Assembly (NCBI GenBank): GCA_003219945.1
Contig: QHQV01000176.1
Location: 1-5,898 of the forward strand
Reading direction: 5' to 3'
DNA length: 5,898 bases
Source of the DNA: Verrucomicrobiota bacterium
Lineage (GTDB): Bacteria > Verrucomicrobiota > Verrucomicrobiia > Chthoniobacterales > UBA10450
The translations under genes were made by a program, and so were the position numbers. Position 1 is the first letter of the stretch. Each line of letters opens with the position of its first letter. Positions 5,371-5,898 of this stretch are shown here, piece by piece. Below the pieces are notes generated by a model. The model searched no databases, was not told where the DNA came from, and saw nothing but the letters and a program-made list of their open reading frames with translations.

Positions 5371-5898
5371 TGTCCAACGCACGGCGAAGATCCCACTCTC
5401 ATGAAGCCGGCGGGGATTTAAAGTCACGCCGGAGCAGAGTCTCCCAAGCCGACGTTCCGGCCTATTCGCTCGAACACGCTTTGCGAATTCCGCACGCGAT
5501 CGGCGAGAACTACGCGTTCAAACCAACTTCACCGCTGGATGTCGCGGCCGCGATCAGGCTTTCGCCGCAGTCGAGTCAATTTCGGATGATCTGTGGCGCC
5601 TCTATCGCGTACGGCTTAACGACGGGCGGGTATAACTCTGCACAAATCGAGGTGACGACTCTCGGCCGACGAATCACTGCTCCGACAGCGGAGGGGGATG
5701 ATCTAATGGCAAAGCGAGAAGCTGCGCTTCGTCCACGCATAGTACGCGATTTTCTCGAACACTACGACGGCAATAGGTTCCCGCGCGACGAGATCGCCTT
5801 GAGTGTACTGGCAAACCTCGGAGTCCCGAAGGACGCAACGAGACGGACCTTTGATCTTATTCGCGAGACGGCAAAGTCTGTCGGATTTTTTCGGGAAA
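5355..5898 (+). CDS. Conserved protein, N-terminal part of a probable TIR-like nucleotide-binding protein (partial)
   Basis: The frame is open from 5355 to the window's last base and continues beyond it. The conserved part starts near 5442 with VSQADVPAYSLEHALRIPHA and goes on through KPTSPLDVAAAIRLSP, FRMICGASIAYGLTTGGYN, LGRRITAPTAEGDD, ALRPRIVRDFLEHYDGNRFP and a helical segment to GFFRE. The layout suggests a winged-helix-like or helical N-terminal module. From memory, this segment heads proteins whose C-terminal half is a TIR-like nucleotide-binding domain, a type found as NAD-consuming or ligand-sensing effectors in bacterial defence. That half lies outside the window, so the function is unproven. 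There is no ATG, GTG or TTG in frame before TTG 5481, already inside the conserved part. The ATG at 5401 is one frame off and stops after six codons; a single missing base between 5404 and 5415 would join it to the conserved frame. Confidence 0.7.
   Translation, partial: MSYSGLSNARRRSHSHEAGGDLKSRRSRVSQADVPAYSLEHALRIPHAIGENYAFKPTSPLDVAAAIRLSPQSSQFRMICGASIAYGLTTGGYNSAQIEVTTLGRRITAPTAEGDDLMAKREAALRPRIVRDFLEHYDGNRFPRDEIALSVLANLGVPKDATRRTFDLIRETAKSVGFFRE

Noticed and set aside
1..5898. CRISPR arrays, tRNA or rRNA genes, riboswitches
   Set aside because: No regularly spaced repeats, tRNA cloverleaf or rRNA-like conserved blocks were seen on reading both strands.

Overview
The window looks like chromosomal DNA from a moderately GC-rich soil-type bacterium. 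The protein flavours (an AdhP-type alcohol dehydrogenase, a zinc-free MDR reductase, a short 'MSAQEIIAEL' protein, an IS110-family transposase) remind me of Acidobacteriota or Verrucomicrobiota. This is an impression from memory of family sequences, not a placement. There is no rRNA, tRNA or marker gene to fix the lineage.

Left half (1-3119, all on the + strand): three genes, each with its own intergenic space, so not an obvious operon. First is a zinc-dependent NAD-type alcohol dehydrogenase (194-1196) whose reading frame is broken by an apparent 2-base loss near 389. A strongly Shine-Dalgarno-led 17-codon ORF lies just upstream, in the same frame, and ends in an amber codon. Next is a small membrane-anchored conserved hypothetical protein (1340-1786), then about 380 bases without a convincing gene. 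Third is an intact NADP-dependent quinone-oxidoreductase-like protein (2169-3119). The two dehydrogenases suggest aldehyde/alcohol and enone/quinone redox chemistry, but nothing shows they share a pathway.

Middle (3120-4901): a 43-codon helical small protein follows a GC-rich hairpin that partly covers its ribosome binding site. After it comes an apparently intact IS110-family transposase on the - strand (3554-4642), with all four DEDD residues and the C-terminal serine region. Non-coding flanks on both sides could hold a bridge RNA and the element's ends. I could not fix the ends from one copy.

Right end (4902-5898): a small antitoxin-like protein (- strand, 4902-5162) lies divergent from a gene that runs off the window on the + strand. 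The gap between them is AT-rich and carries two perfect palindromic repeats, which suits an autoregulated divergent promoter. The + strand gene is open from 5355 to the last base. From memory, its sequence resembles the N-terminal part of proteins that carry a TIR-like nucleotide-binding domain further on. It has no usual start codon in frame; one missing base after the ATG at 5401 would supply one. No toxin gene is visible beside the antitoxin-like gene; the IS110 element sits where a downstream partner could have been.

The two most distinctive points are this incompletely visible antitoxin-like/TIR-like divergent pair and the two genes with small-indel frame problems. The frame problems could be real decay or assembly error.
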